Below, in pieces: positions 11,230 through 23,313 of a stretch of 64,000 nt of DNA. Positions within the stretch are counted from its first letter, which is position 1. Every line of letters begins with the position of its first letter. Location: assembly GCA_037954235.1 (NCBI GenBank), contig JBBMOA010000040.1:62001-126000 (forward strand). Reading direction: 5' to 3'. A model generated the notes under the pieces. It saw only the letters and a list, made by a program, of their open reading frames with translations, did not search any database and was not told the DNA's origin. Source of the stretch: Aulostomus chinensis (Eukaryota; Chordata; Actinopteri; Syngnathiformes; Aulostomidae). The translations under genes were made by a program, and so were the position numbers.

Positions 11230-13455
11230 GGAAAACTCACTGAAATCTAGCTGTAACTTCAAGTTTATGCATCTTTCTATGCTTTCAGGTTGAAACTTGA
11301 CTGAAAACTCACTTTGAAGAAAAGTTAACGCGTTTTTGTATCACAGGTCACAAATAGTGTTTTCGCAGCGAGAGAAGGCCAAAATAAACACTTCATGCAT
11401 AACTCCTGTATTTTGAGGAGAACTCACTGAAATCAAGCTGTAACTTCAAGTTTATTCATCTTTCTATGCTTTCAGGTTGAAACTAGAGTGAAAACTCACT
11501 TTGAACAAAAGTTATGGCTGTTTTTTATCACAGGTCACAAATAGTGTTTTCTCAGCGAGAGAAGGTCAAAATGAACACTTCATGCAGAACTCCTGTATTT
11601 TTAGGAAAACTTAGTGAAATCCACCTGTAACTTCAAGTTTATGAATTTTTCTATGCTTTCAGTTTGAAACTTGACTGAAAACTCACTTTGAAAAAAAGTT
11701 ATGGCTGTTTTGTATCACAGGTCACAAATAGTGTTTTCGCAGCGAGAGAAGGCCAAAATGAAAACTTCATTCATAACTCCTGTATTTTTTGGAAAACTGC
11801 ATGAAATCCACCTGTAACTGGAAGTTTATGCATCTTTCTATGCTTTCAGGTTGAAACTTGACTGAAAACTCAGTTCGAAAAATTTATGGCTGTTTTGTAT
11901 CAAAGGTCACAAATAAGGTTTTCTCAGCGAGAGAAGGCCAAAATTAACACTTCATGCATAACTCCTGTATTTTGAGGAAAAAACTCACTGAAATCAAGCT
12001 GTCACTTCAAGTTTATGCATCTTTCTTTGATTTCAGGTTGAAAGTTGATTGAAAACTCACTTTGAACAAAAGTTATGGCTGTTTTGTGTCACAGGTCACA
12101 AATAGCGTTTTCGCAGCGAGAGAAGGACAAAATGAACACTTCATGCAGAACTCCTGTATTTTGATGAAAACTCACTGAAATCCACCTATAACTTCAAGTT
12201 CATGCACCTTTCTATGCTTTCAGATTGAAACTTGACTGAAAACTCACTTTGAAGAAAAGTTATGGCATTTTTGTGTCACAGGTCACAAATAGTGTTTTCT
12301 CAGCGAGAGAAGGCCAAAATGAACAATTCATGCAGAAATCTTGTATTTTGAGGAAAACTCACTGAAATCTAGCTGTAACTTCAAGTTTATGCATCTTTCT
12401 ATGCTTTCAGGTTGAAACTTGACTGAAAACTCACTTTGAAGAAACGTTAACGCATTTTTGTATCACAGGTCACAAATAGTGTTTTCGCAGCGAGAGAAGG
12501 CCAAAATAAACACTTCATGCATAACTCCTGTATTTTGAGGAGAACTCACTGAAATCAAGCTGTAACTTCAAGTTTATTCATCTTTCTATGCTTTCAGGTT
12601 GAAACTAGAGTGAAAATTCACTTTGAACAAAAGTTATGGCTGTTTTTTATCACAGGTCACAAATAGTGTTTTCTCAGCGAGAGAAGGTCAAAATGAACAC
12701 TTCATGCAGAACTCCTGTATTTTTAGGAAAACTTAGTGAAATCCACCTGTAACTTCAAGTTTATGAATTTTTCTATGCTTTCAGTTTGAAACTTGACTGA
12801 AAACTCACTTTGAAAAAAAGTTATGGCTGTTTTGTATCACAGGTCACAGATAGTGTTTTCGCAGCGAGAGAAGGCCAAAATGAAAACTTCATTCATAACT
12901 CCTGTATTTTTTGGAAAACTGCATGAAATCCACCTGTAACTGGAAGTTTATGCATCTTTCTATGCTTTCAGGTTGAAACTTGACTGAAAACTCAGTTCGA
13001 AAAATTTATGGCTGTTTTGTATCAAAGGTCACAAATAAGGTTTTCTCAGCGAGAGAAGGCCAAAATTAACACTTCATGCATAACTCCTGTATTTTGAGGA
13101 AAAAACTCACTGAAATCAAGCTGTCACTTCAAGTTTATGCATCTTTCTTTGATTTCAGGTTGAAAGTTGATTGAAAACTCACTTTGAACAAAAGTTATGG
13201 CTGTTTTGTGTCACAGGTCACAAATAGCGTTTTCGCAGCGAGAGAAGGACAAAATGAACACTTCATGCAGAACTCCTGTATTTTGATGAAAACTCACTGA
13301 AATCCACCTATAACTTCAAGTTCATGCACCTTTCTATGCTTTCAGATTGAAACTTGACTGAAAACTCACTTTGAAGAAAAGTTATGGCATTTTTGTGTCA
13401 CAGGTCACAAATAGTGTTTTCTCAGCGAGAGAAGGCCAAAATGAACACTTCATGC
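11230..13455 (+). repeat. Satellite with 1122-bp (6-monomer) HOR, two copies
   Basis: The six-monomer order at about 11230-12352 is repeated at about 12353-13455 with an offset of 1122 bp. Tracking variants are AAATCTAGCTG (near 11243 and 12365), GTTAACGC (near 11325 and 12447), AACTAGAGTG (11481 and 12603) and CAGTTCGAAAAATTTATGG (near 11871 and 12992). A handful of substitutions separate the copies. Confidence 0.85.
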
Positions 13456-14731
13456 AGAACTCCTGTATTTTGATGAAAACTCACTGAAATCCACCTATAA
13501 CTTCAAGTTTATGCATCTTTCTATGCTTTCAGGTTGAAACTTGACTGAAAACTCACTTTGAAAAAAAGTTATGGCTGTTTTGTATCACAGGTCACAAATA
13601 GCGTTTTCTCAGTGAGAGAAGGCCAAAATGAACACTTCCTGCATAACTCCTGTATTTTGAGGAAAACTCACTGAAATCAAGCTGTAACTTCAAGTTTATG
13701 CATCCTTCTTTGATTTCAGGTTGAAAGTTGATTGAAAACTCACTTTGAACAAAAGTTATGGCTGTTTTGTGTCACAGGTCACAAGTAGCGTTTTCTCAGC
13801 GAGAGAAGGCCAAAATGAACACTTCATGCACAACTCCTGTATTTTGAGGAAAACTCACTGAAATCAAGCCGTAACTTTAAGTTTATGCATCTTTCTATGC
13901 TTTCAGGTTGAAACTTGTCTGAAAACTCACTTTGAACAAAAGTTATGGCTGTTTTTTGTCACAGGTCACGAATAGCGTTTTCTCAGCGAGAGAAGGCCAA
14001 AATGAACACTTCATGCAGAACTCCTGTATTTTTTGGAAAACTGCATGAAATCCACCTGTAACTGGAAGTTTATGCATCTTTCTATGCTTTCAGGTTGAAA
14101 CTTGACTGAAAACTCACTTTGAAGAAAAGTTATGGCATTTTTGTATCACATGTCACAAATAGTGTTTTCGCAGTGAGAAAAGGCCAAAATAAACACTTCA
14201 TGCATAACTCCTGTATTTTGAGGAGAACTCACTGAAATCAAGCTGTAACTTCAAGTTTATTCATCTTTCTATGCTTTCAGGTTGAAACTAGAGTGAAAAC
14301 TCACTTTGAACAAAAGTTATGGCTGTTTTGTGTCACAGGTCACAAATAGCGTTTTCTCAGAGAGAGAAGGCAAAAATGAACACTTCATGCAGAACTCCTG
14401 TATTTTGAGGAAAACTCACTGAAATCCAACTGTAACCTCAAGTTTTTGCATCTTTCTATGCTTTCAGGTTGAAACTTGACTGAAAACTCACTTTGAACAA
14501 AAGTTATGGCTTTTTTGTGTCACATGTCACAAATAGCGTTTTCTCAGCGAGAGAAGGCCAAAATGAACACTTCATGCAGAACTCCTGTATTTTGATGAAA
14601 ACTCACTGAAATCCACCTGTAAGTTCAAGTTTATGCATCTTTCTATGCTTTCAGGTTGAAACTTTACTGAAAACTCACTTTGAAGAAAAGTTATGGCATT
14701 TTTGTATCACAGGTCACAAATAGTGTTTTCT
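13456..14731 (+). repeat. 187-bp satellite, monomers before the large duplication
   Basis: About seven head-to-tail monomers of the GCAGAACTCC and CTCACTGAAATC class with scattered private changes. No higher-order pattern or gene is seen. Confidence 0.9.
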
Positions 14732-15212
14732 CAGCGAGAGAAGGCCAAAATGAACAATTCATGCAGAACTCTTGTATTTTGAGGAAAACTCACTGAAATC
14801 AAGCTGTAACTTCAAGTTTATGCATCTTTCTATGCTTTCAGGTTGAAACTTGACTGAAAACTCACTTTCAAAAAAAGTTATGGCTGTTTTGTATGACAGG
14901 TCAAAAATAGCATATTCACAGCGAGAGAAGCCAAAAATGTACACTTCATGCATAAGTCCTTTATTTTGAGGAAAACTGAGTGAAATCCACCTGTAACTTA
15001 AAGTTTTTTGCACCTTTTTATGCTTTTAGGTTGAAATTTGACTGAAAACTCACTTTGAACAAAAGTTATGGCTGTTTTGTATCACAGGTCACAAATATTT
15101 TCTCAGCGAGAGAAGGCCAAAATGAACACTTCATTCATAACTCCTGTATTTTGAGGAAAACTGCATGAAATCCACCTACAACTTCAAGTTCATGCATCTT
15201 TCTATGCTTTCA

Positions 15213-15530
15213 GGTGAAACTTTCACTTTGAAGTCATTTTGAAAAAAAATTACGACTTTGATGATCCCTGTTCATGAAGACTGTTTTCAAAACAAAAGAA
15301 GACAATTTAAACATTTCATGCAGAACTCCATTAGTTTGAGCAAAGCTGGTTTAAAAGCACCTGTTACTTCAAAGGTTTTCATCATTCTGTGTTTTCAGTT
15401 TTGAAGTTCACTGAAAGGTCAGTGTTATCAAGAGTTCCAGCTTTTGTGATCACAGGTCACACAATGCCTTTTACCAGCGAGTGTCCTCTGGAGTGAACAC
15501 TTCTTGCTGAACTCCCTCATTTTCAGGAAA
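15213..15530 (+). repeat. Diverged satellite dimer (A'-B'), copy 2
   Basis: This is the same relic pair as at 3266, of the second subfamily: TTACGACTTTGATGATCCCT replaces TTACGTCTTTGATG, and the junction reads CAGGTGAAACTTTCAC. The last part of B' has been replaced by ordinary monomer sequence (AACTTCTCTTTAATGCATC). Confidence 0.82.
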
Positions 15531-16331
15531 ACTGACTGAAATCCACCTGTAACTTCTCTTTAATGCATCTTTCTATGCTTTCAGGTTGAAACTTGACTGA
15601 AAACTCACTTTGAACAAAAGTTATGGCTGTTTTGTATCACAGGTCACAAATAGTGTTTTCTCAGCGAGAGAAGGTCAAAATGAACACTTCATGCAGAACT
15701 CCTGTATTTTTAGGAAAACTTAGTGAAATCCACCTGTAACTTCAAGTTTATGAATTTTTCTATGCTTTCAGTTTGAAACTTGACTGAAAACTCACTTTGA
15801 AAAAAAGTTATGGCTGTTTTGTATCACAGGTCACAAATAGTGTTTTCTCAGCGAGAGAAGGCCAAAATGAAAACTTCATTCATAACTCCTGTATTTTTTG
15901 GAAAACTGCATGAAATCCACCTGTAACTGGAAGTTTATGCATCTTTCTATGCTTTCAGGTTGAAACTTGACTGAAAACTCACTTTGAAGAAAAGTTATGG
16001 CATTTTTGTATCACATTTCACAAATAGTGTTTTCTCAGCGAGACAAGGCCAAAATAAACACTTCATGCAGAACTCCTGTATTTTGATGAAAACTCACTGA
16101 AATCAAGCTGTAACTTCAAGTTTATGCATCTTTCTTTGATTTCAGGTTGAAAGTTGATTGAAAACTCACTTTGAACAAAAGTTATGGCTGTTTTGTGTCA
16201 CAGGTCACAAATAGCGTTTTCGCAGCGAGAGAAGGACAAAATGAACACTTCATGCAGAACTCCTGTATTTTGATGAAAACTCACTGAAATCCACCTATAA
16301 CTTCAAGTTCATGCATCTTTCTATGCTTTCA

Positions 16332-16650
16332 GGTGAAACTTTCACTTTGAAGTCATTTTGAAAAAAAATTACGACTTTGATGATCCCTGTTCATGAAGAC
16401 TGTTTTCAAAACAAAAGAAGACATTTTAAACATTTCATGCAGAACTCCATTAGTTTGAGCAAAGCTGGCTTAAAAGCACCTGTTACTTCAAAGGTTTTCA
16501 TCATTCTGTGTTTTCAGTTTTGAAGTTCACTGAAAGGTCAGTGTTATCAAGAGTTCCAGCATTTGTGATCACAGGTCAAACAATGCCTTTTACCAGCGAT
16601 TGTCCTCTGGAGTGAACACTTCTTACTGAACTACCTCATTTTCAGGAAAA
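16332..16650 (+). repeat. Diverged satellite dimer (A'-B'), copy 3
   Basis: Second-subfamily copy lying 1119 bp after copy 2, about six monomers. It differs from copy 2 at a few sites, for example AGGTCAAACAATGCC and TTCTTACTGAACTACC. Confidence 0.82.
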
Positions 16651-19503
16651 CTGACTGAAATCCACCTGTAACTTCTCTTTAATGCATCTTTCTATGCTTT
16701 CAGGTTGAAACTTGACTGAAAACTCACTTTGAACAAAAGTTATGGCTGTTTTGTATCACAGGTCACAAATAGTGTTTTCTCAGCGAGAGAAGGTCAAAAT
16801 GAACACTTCATGCAGAACTCCTGTATTTTGAGGAAAACTTGGTGAAATCCACCTGTAACTTCAAGTTTATGAATTTTTCTATGCTTTCAGGTTGAAACTT
16901 GACTGAAAACTCACTTTGAACAAAAGTTATGGCTGTTTTTTTATCACAGGTCACAAATAGTGTTTTCTCAGCGAGAGAAGGTCAAAATGAACACTTCATG
17001 CAGAACTCCTGTATTTTTAGGAAAACTTAGTGAAATCCACCTGTAACTTCAAGTTTATGAATTTTTCTATGCTTTCAGGTTGAAACTTGACTGAAAACTC
17101 ACTTTGAAAAAAAGTAATTGCTGTTTTGTATCACAGGTCACAAATAGTGTTTTCTCAGCGAGAGAAGGCCAAAATGAAAACTTCATTCATAACTCCTGTA
17201 TTTTTTGGAAAACTGCATGAAATCCACCTGTAACTGGAAGTTTATGCATCTTTCTATGCTTTCAGGTTGAAACTTGACTGAAAACTCAGTTCGAAAAATT
17301 TATGGCTGTTTTGTATCAAAGGTCACAAATAAGGTTTTCTCAGCGAGAGAAGGCCAAAATTAACACTTCATGCATAACTCCTGTATTTTGAGGAAAAAAC
17401 TCACTGAAATCAAGCTGTCACTTCAAGTTCATGCATCTTTCTTTGATTTCAGGTTGAAAGTTGATTGAAAACTCACTTTGAACAAAAGTTATGGCTGTTT
17501 TGTGTCACAGGTCACAAATAGCGTTTTCGCAGCGAGAGAAGGACAAAATGAACACTTCATGCAGAACTCCTGTATTTTGATGAAAACTCACTGAAATCCA
17601 CCTATAACTTCAAGTTCATGCATCTTTCTATGCTTTCAGATTGAAACTTGACTGAAAACTCACTTTGAAGAAAAGTTATGGCATTTTTGTGTCACAGGTC
17701 ACAAATAGTGTTTTCTCAGCGAGAGAAGGCCAAAATGAACACTTCATGCAGAACTCCTGTATTTTGAGGAAAACTCACTGAAATCAAGCTGTAACTTCAA
17801 GTTTATTCATCTTTCTATGCTTTCACGTTGAAACTAGAGTGAAAACTCACTTTGAACAAAAGTTATGGCTGTTTTGTGTCACAGGTCACAAATAGCGTTT
17901 TCTCAGCGAGAGAAGGCCAAAATGAACACTTCATGCAGAACTCCTGTATTTTGAGGAAAACTCACTGAAATCCAACTGTAACTTCAAGTTTTTGCATCTT
18001 TCTATGCTTTCAGGTTGAAACTTGACTGAAAACTCACTTTGAAAAAAGTTATGGCTGTTTTGTGTCACATGTCACAAATAGCGTTTTCTCAGCGAGAGAA
18101 GGCCAATATGAACACTTCATGCAGAACTCCTGTATTTTGATGAAAACTCACTGAAATCCACCTGTAAGTTCAAGTTTATGCATCTTTCTATGCTTTCAGG
18201 TTGAAACTTGACTGAAAACTCACTTTGAAAAAAAGTAATGGCTGTTTTGTATCACAGGTCACAAATACTGTTTTCTCAGCGAGAGAAGGCCAAAATGAAC
18301 ACTTCATGCATAACTGCTGTATTTTGAGGAAAACTGCCTGAAATCCACCTCTAACTTCTCTTTCATGCATCTTTCTATGCTTTCAGGTTGAAACTTGACT
18401 GAAAACTCACTCTGAACAAAAGTTATGGCTGTTTTGTATCACAGGTCACAAATATGGTTTTCTCAGCGAGAGAAGGCCAAAATGAAAACTTCATTCATAA
18501 CTCCTGTATTTTTTGGAAAACTGCATGAAATCCACCTGTAACTTCAAGTTTATGCATCTTTCTATGCTTTCAGTTTAAAACTTGACTGAAAACTCAGTTC
18601 GAAAACTTTAATGCTGTTTTGTATCAAAGGTCACAAATAGCGTTTTCGCAGCGAGAGAAGGACAAAATGAACACTTCATGCAGAACTCCTGTATTTTGAT
18701 GAAAACTCACTGAAATCCACCTATAACTTCAAGTTCATGCATCTTTCTATGCTTTCAGATTGAAACTTGACTGAAAACTCACTTTGAAGAAAAGTTATGG
18801 CATTTTTGTGTCACAGGTCACAAATAGTGTTTTCTCAGCGAGAGAAGGCCAAAATGAACACTTCATGCATAACTCCTGTATTTTGAGGAAAACTCACTGA
18901 AATCGAGCTGTAACTTCAAGTTTATGCATCTTTCTTTGATTTCAGGTTGAAAGTTGATTGAAAACTCACTTTGAACAAAAGTTATGGCTGTTTTGTGTCA
19001 CAGGTCACAAATAGCGTTTTCGCAGCGAGAGAAGGCCAAAATGAACAATTCATGCAGAACTCTTGTATTTTGAGGAAAACTCACTGAAATCTAGCTGTAA
19101 CTTCAAGTTTATGCATCTTTCTATGCTTTCAGGTTGAAACTTGACTGAAAACTCACTTTCAAAAAAAGTTATGGCTGTTTTGTATGACAGGTCAAAAATA
19201 GCATATTCACAGCGAGAGAAGCCAAAAATGTACACTTCATGCATAAGTCCTTTATTTTGAGGAAAACTGAGTGAAATCCACCTGTAACTTAAAGTTTTTT
19301 GCACCTTTTTATGCTTTTAGGTTGAAATTTGACTGAAAACTCACTTTGAACAAAAGTTATGGCTGTTTTGTATCACAGGTCACAAATATTTTCTCAGCGA
19401 GAGAAGGCCAAAATGAACACTTCATTCATAACTCCTGTATTTTGAGGAAAACTGCATGAAATCCACCTACAACTTCAAGTTCATGCATCTTTCTATGCTT
19501 TCA

Positions 19504-19821
19504 GGTGAAACTTTCACTTTGAAGTCATTTTGAAAAAAAATTACGACTTTGATGATCCCTGTTCATGAAGACTGTTTTCAAAACAAAAGAAGACAATTTA
19601 AACATTTCATGCAGAACTCCATTAGTTTGAGCAAAGCTGGTTTAAAAGCACCTGTTACTTCAAAGGTTTTCATCATTCTGTGTTTTCAGTTTTGAAGTTC
19701 ACTGAAAGGTCAGTGTTATCAAGAGTTCCAGCTTTTGTGATCACAGGTCACACAATGCCTTTTACCAGCGAGTGTCCTCTGGAGTGAACACTTCTTGCTG
19801 AACTCCCTCATTTTCAGGAAA
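19504..19821 (+). repeat. Diverged satellite dimer (A'-B'), copy 4
   Basis: Carried inside copy 2 of the 4291-bp duplication; the counterpart of the dimer at 15213. Confidence 0.82.
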
Positions 19822-20622
19822 ACTGACTGAAATCCACCTGTAACTTCTCTTTAATGCATCTTTCTATGCTTTCAGGTTGAAACTTGACTGAAAACTCACT
19901 TTGAACAAAAGTTATGGCTGTTTTGTATCACAGGTCACAAATAGTGTTTTCTCAGCGAGAGAAGGTCAAAATGAACACTTCATGCAGAACTCCTGTATTT
20001 TTAGGAAAACTTAGTGAAATCCACCTGTAACTTCAAGTTTATGAATTTTTCTATGCTTTCAGTTTGAAACTTGACTGAAAACTCACTTTGAAAAAAAGTT
20101 ATGGCTGTTTTGTATCACAGGTCACAAATAGTGTTTTCTCAGCGAGAGAAGGCCAAAATGAAAACTTCATTCATAACTCCTGTATTTTTTGGAAAACTGC
20201 ATGAAATCCACCTGTAACTGGAAGTTTATGCATCTTTCTATGCTTTCAGGTTGAAACTTGACTGAAAACTCACTTTGAAGAAAAGTTATGGCATTTTTGT
20301 ATCACATTTCACAAATAGTGTTTTCTCAGCGAGACAAGGCCAAAATAAACACTTCATGCAGAACTCCTGTATTTTGATGAAAACTCACTGAAATCAAGCT
20401 GTAACTTCAAGTTTATGCATCTTTCTTTGATTTCAGGTTGAAAGTTGATTGAAAACTCACTTTGAACAAAAGTTATGGCTGTTTTGTGTCACAGGTCACA
20501 AATAGCGTTTTCGCAGCGAGAGAAGGACAAAATGAACACTTCATGCAGAACTCCTGTATTTTGATGAAAACTCACTGAAATCCACCTATAACTTCAAGTT
20601 CATGCATCTTTCTATGCTTTCA

Positions 20623-20941
20623 GGTGAAACTTTCACTTTGAAGTCATTTTGAAAAAAAATTACGACTTTGATGATCCCTGTTCATGAAGACTGTTTTCAA
20701 AACAAAAGAAGACATTTTAAACATTTCATGCAGAACTCCATTAGTTTGAGCAAAGCTGGCTTAAAAGCACCTGTTACTTCAAAGGTTTTCATCATTCTGT
20801 GTTTTCAGTTTTGAAGTTCACTGAAAGGTCAGTGTTATCAAGAGTTCCAGCATTTGTGATCACAGGTCAAACAATGCCTTTTACCAGCGATTGTCCTCTG
20901 GAGTGAACACTTCTTACTGAACTACCTCATTTTCAGGAAAA
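20623..20941 (+). repeat. Diverged satellite dimer (A'-B'), copy 5
   Basis: Carried inside copy 2 of the 4291-bp duplication; the counterpart of the dimer at 16332. Confidence 0.82.
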
Positions 20942-23313
20942 CTGACTGAAATCCACCTGTAACTTCTCTTTAATGCATCTTTCTATGCTTTCAGGTTGAA
21001 ACTTGACTGAAAACTCACTTTGAACAAAAGTTATGGCTGTTTTGTATCACAGGTCACAAATAGTGTTTTCTCAGCGAGAGAAGGTCAAAATGAACACTTC
21101 ATGCAGAACTCCTGTATTTTGAGGAAAACTTGGTGAAATCCACCTGTAACTTCAAGTTTATGAATTTTTCTATGCTTTCAGGTTGAAACTTGACTGAAAA
21201 CTCACTTTGAACAAAAGTTATGGCTGTTTTTTTATCACAGGTCACAAATAGTGTTTTCTCAGCGAGAGAAGGTCAAAATGAACACTTCATGCAGAACTCC
21301 TGTATTTTTAGGAAAACTTAGTGAAATCCACCTGTAACTTCAAGTTTATGAATTTTTCTATGCTTTCAGGTTGAAACTTGACTGAAAACTCACTTTGAAA
21401 AAAAGTAATTGCTGTTTTGTATCACAGGTCACAAATAGTGTTTTCTCAGCGAGAGAAGGCCAAAATGAAAACTTCATTCATAACTCCTGTATTTTTTGGA
21501 AAACTGCATGAAATCCACCTGTAACTGGAAGTTTATGCATCTTTCTATGCTTTCAGGTTGAAACTTGACTGAAAACTCAGTTCGAAAAATTTATGGCTGT
21601 TTTGTATCAAAGGTCACAAATAAGGTTTTCTCAGCGAGAGAAGGCCAAAATTAACACTTCATGCATAACTCCTGTATTTTGAGGAAAAAACTCACTGAAA
21701 TCAAGCTGTCACTTCAAGTTCATGCATCTTTCTTTGATTTCAGGTTGAAAGTTGATTGAAAACTCACTTTGAACAAAAGTTATGGCTGTTTTGTGTCACA
21801 GGTCACAAATAGCGTTTTCGCAGCGAGAGAAGGACAAAATGAACACTTCATGCAGAACTCCTGTATTTTGATGAAAACTCACTGAAATCCACCTATAACT
21901 TCAAGTTCATGCATCTTTCTATGCTTTCAGATTGAAACTTGACTGAAAACTCACTTTGAAGAAAAGTTATGGCATTTTTGTGTCACAGGTCACAAATAGT
22001 GTTTTCTCAGCGAGAGAAGGCCAAAATGAACACTTCATGCAGAACTCCTGTATTTTGAGGAAAACTCACTGAAATCAAGCTGTAACTTCAAGTTTATTCA
22101 TCTTTCTATGCTTTCACGTTGAAACTAGAGTGAAAACTCACTTTGAACAAAAGTTATGGCTGTTTTGTGTCACAGGTCACAAATAGCGTTTTCTCAGCGA
22201 GAGAAGGCCAAAATGAACACTTCATGCAGAACTCCTGTATTTTGAGGAAAACTCACTGAAATCCAACTGTAACTTCAAGTTTTTGCATCTTTCTATGCTT
22301 TCAGGTTGAAACTTGACTGAAAACTCACTTTGAAAAAAGTTATGGCTGTTTTGTGTCACATGTCACAAATAGCGTTTTCTCAGCGAGAGAAGGCCAATAT
22401 GAACACTTCATGCAGAACTCCTGTATTTTGATGAAAACTCACTGAAATCCACCTGTAAGTTCAAGTTTATGCATCTTTCTATGCTTTCAGGTTGAAACTT
22501 GACTGAAAACTCACTTTGAAAAAAAGTAATGGCTGTTTTGTATCACAGGTCACAAATACTGTTTTCTCAGCGAGAGAAGGCCAAAATGAACACTTCATGC
22601 ATAACTGCTGTATTTTGAGGAAAACTGCCTGAAATCCACCTCTAACTTCTCTTTCATGCATCTTTCTATGCTTTCAGGTTGAAACTTGACTGAAAACTCA
22701 CTCTGAACAAAAGTTATGGCTGTTTTGTATCACAGGTCACAAATATGGTTTTCTCAGCGAGAGAAGGCCAAAATGAAAACTTCATTCATAACTCCTGTAT
22801 TTTTTGGAAAACTGCATGAAATCCACCTGTAACTTCAAGTTTATGCATCTTTCTATGCTTTCAGTTTAAAACTTGACTGAAAACTCAGTTCGAAAACTTT
22901 AATGCTGTTTTGTATCAAAGGTCACAAATAGCGTTTTCGCAGCGAGAGAAGGACAAAATGAACACTTCATGCAGAACTCCTGTATTTTGATGAAAACTCA
23001 CTGAAATCCACCTATAACTTCAAGTTCATGCATCTTTCTATGCTTTCAGATTGAAACTTGACTGAAAACTCACTTTGAAGAAAAGTTATGGCATTTTTGT
23101 GTCACAGGTCACAAATAGTGTTTTCTCAGCGAGAGAAGGCCAAAATGAACACTTCATGCATAACTCCTGTATTTTGAGGAAAACTCACTGAAATCGAGCT
23201 GTAACTTCAAGTTTATGCATCTTTCTTTGATTTCAGGTTGAAAGTTGATTGAAAACTCACTTTGAACAAAAGTTATGGCTGTTTTGTGTCACAGGTCACA
23301 AATAGCGTTTTCG

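Larger units (their letters stand above)
14732..19022 (+). repeat. 4291-bp satellite segment, copy 1 of tandem duplication
   Basis: This block of about 23 monomers (4291 bp, ten bases short of 23 x 187) is followed immediately by a near-perfect copy. Every distinctive variant I followed recurs at +4291: the GTACACTTCATGCATAAGTCC monomer, both diverged dimers (15213 and 16332), the TTTTTTTATCACAGG monomer, GAAAACTTTAATGC and AAATCGAGCTG. The only difference I noticed inside the block is A at 14801 against T at 19092. To the left of 14732 the match breaks (TCTCAGCG here, TCGCAGCG at the other end). Confidence 0.88.
19023..23313 (+). repeat. 4291-bp satellite segment, copy 2 of tandem duplication
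   Basis: Near-identical to 14732-19022, in direct orientation and directly abutting it. Identity to copy 1 continues to about 23338 because both units end and start inside the same monomer block. The arrangement suggests unequal exchange between registers of the array. Such low divergence means either a very recent event or a duplicated contig end in the assembly; the sequence alone cannot separate the two. Confidence 0.88.

Noticed and set aside
14759..15013. Open frames of 60-86 codons on the minus strand of the satellite (for example here, with an identical copy at 19050-19304)
   Set aside because: They are chance open frames across one monomer. Because 187 is not a multiple of 3, the frame shifts in each next monomer; the identical pair is explained by the 4291-bp duplication.
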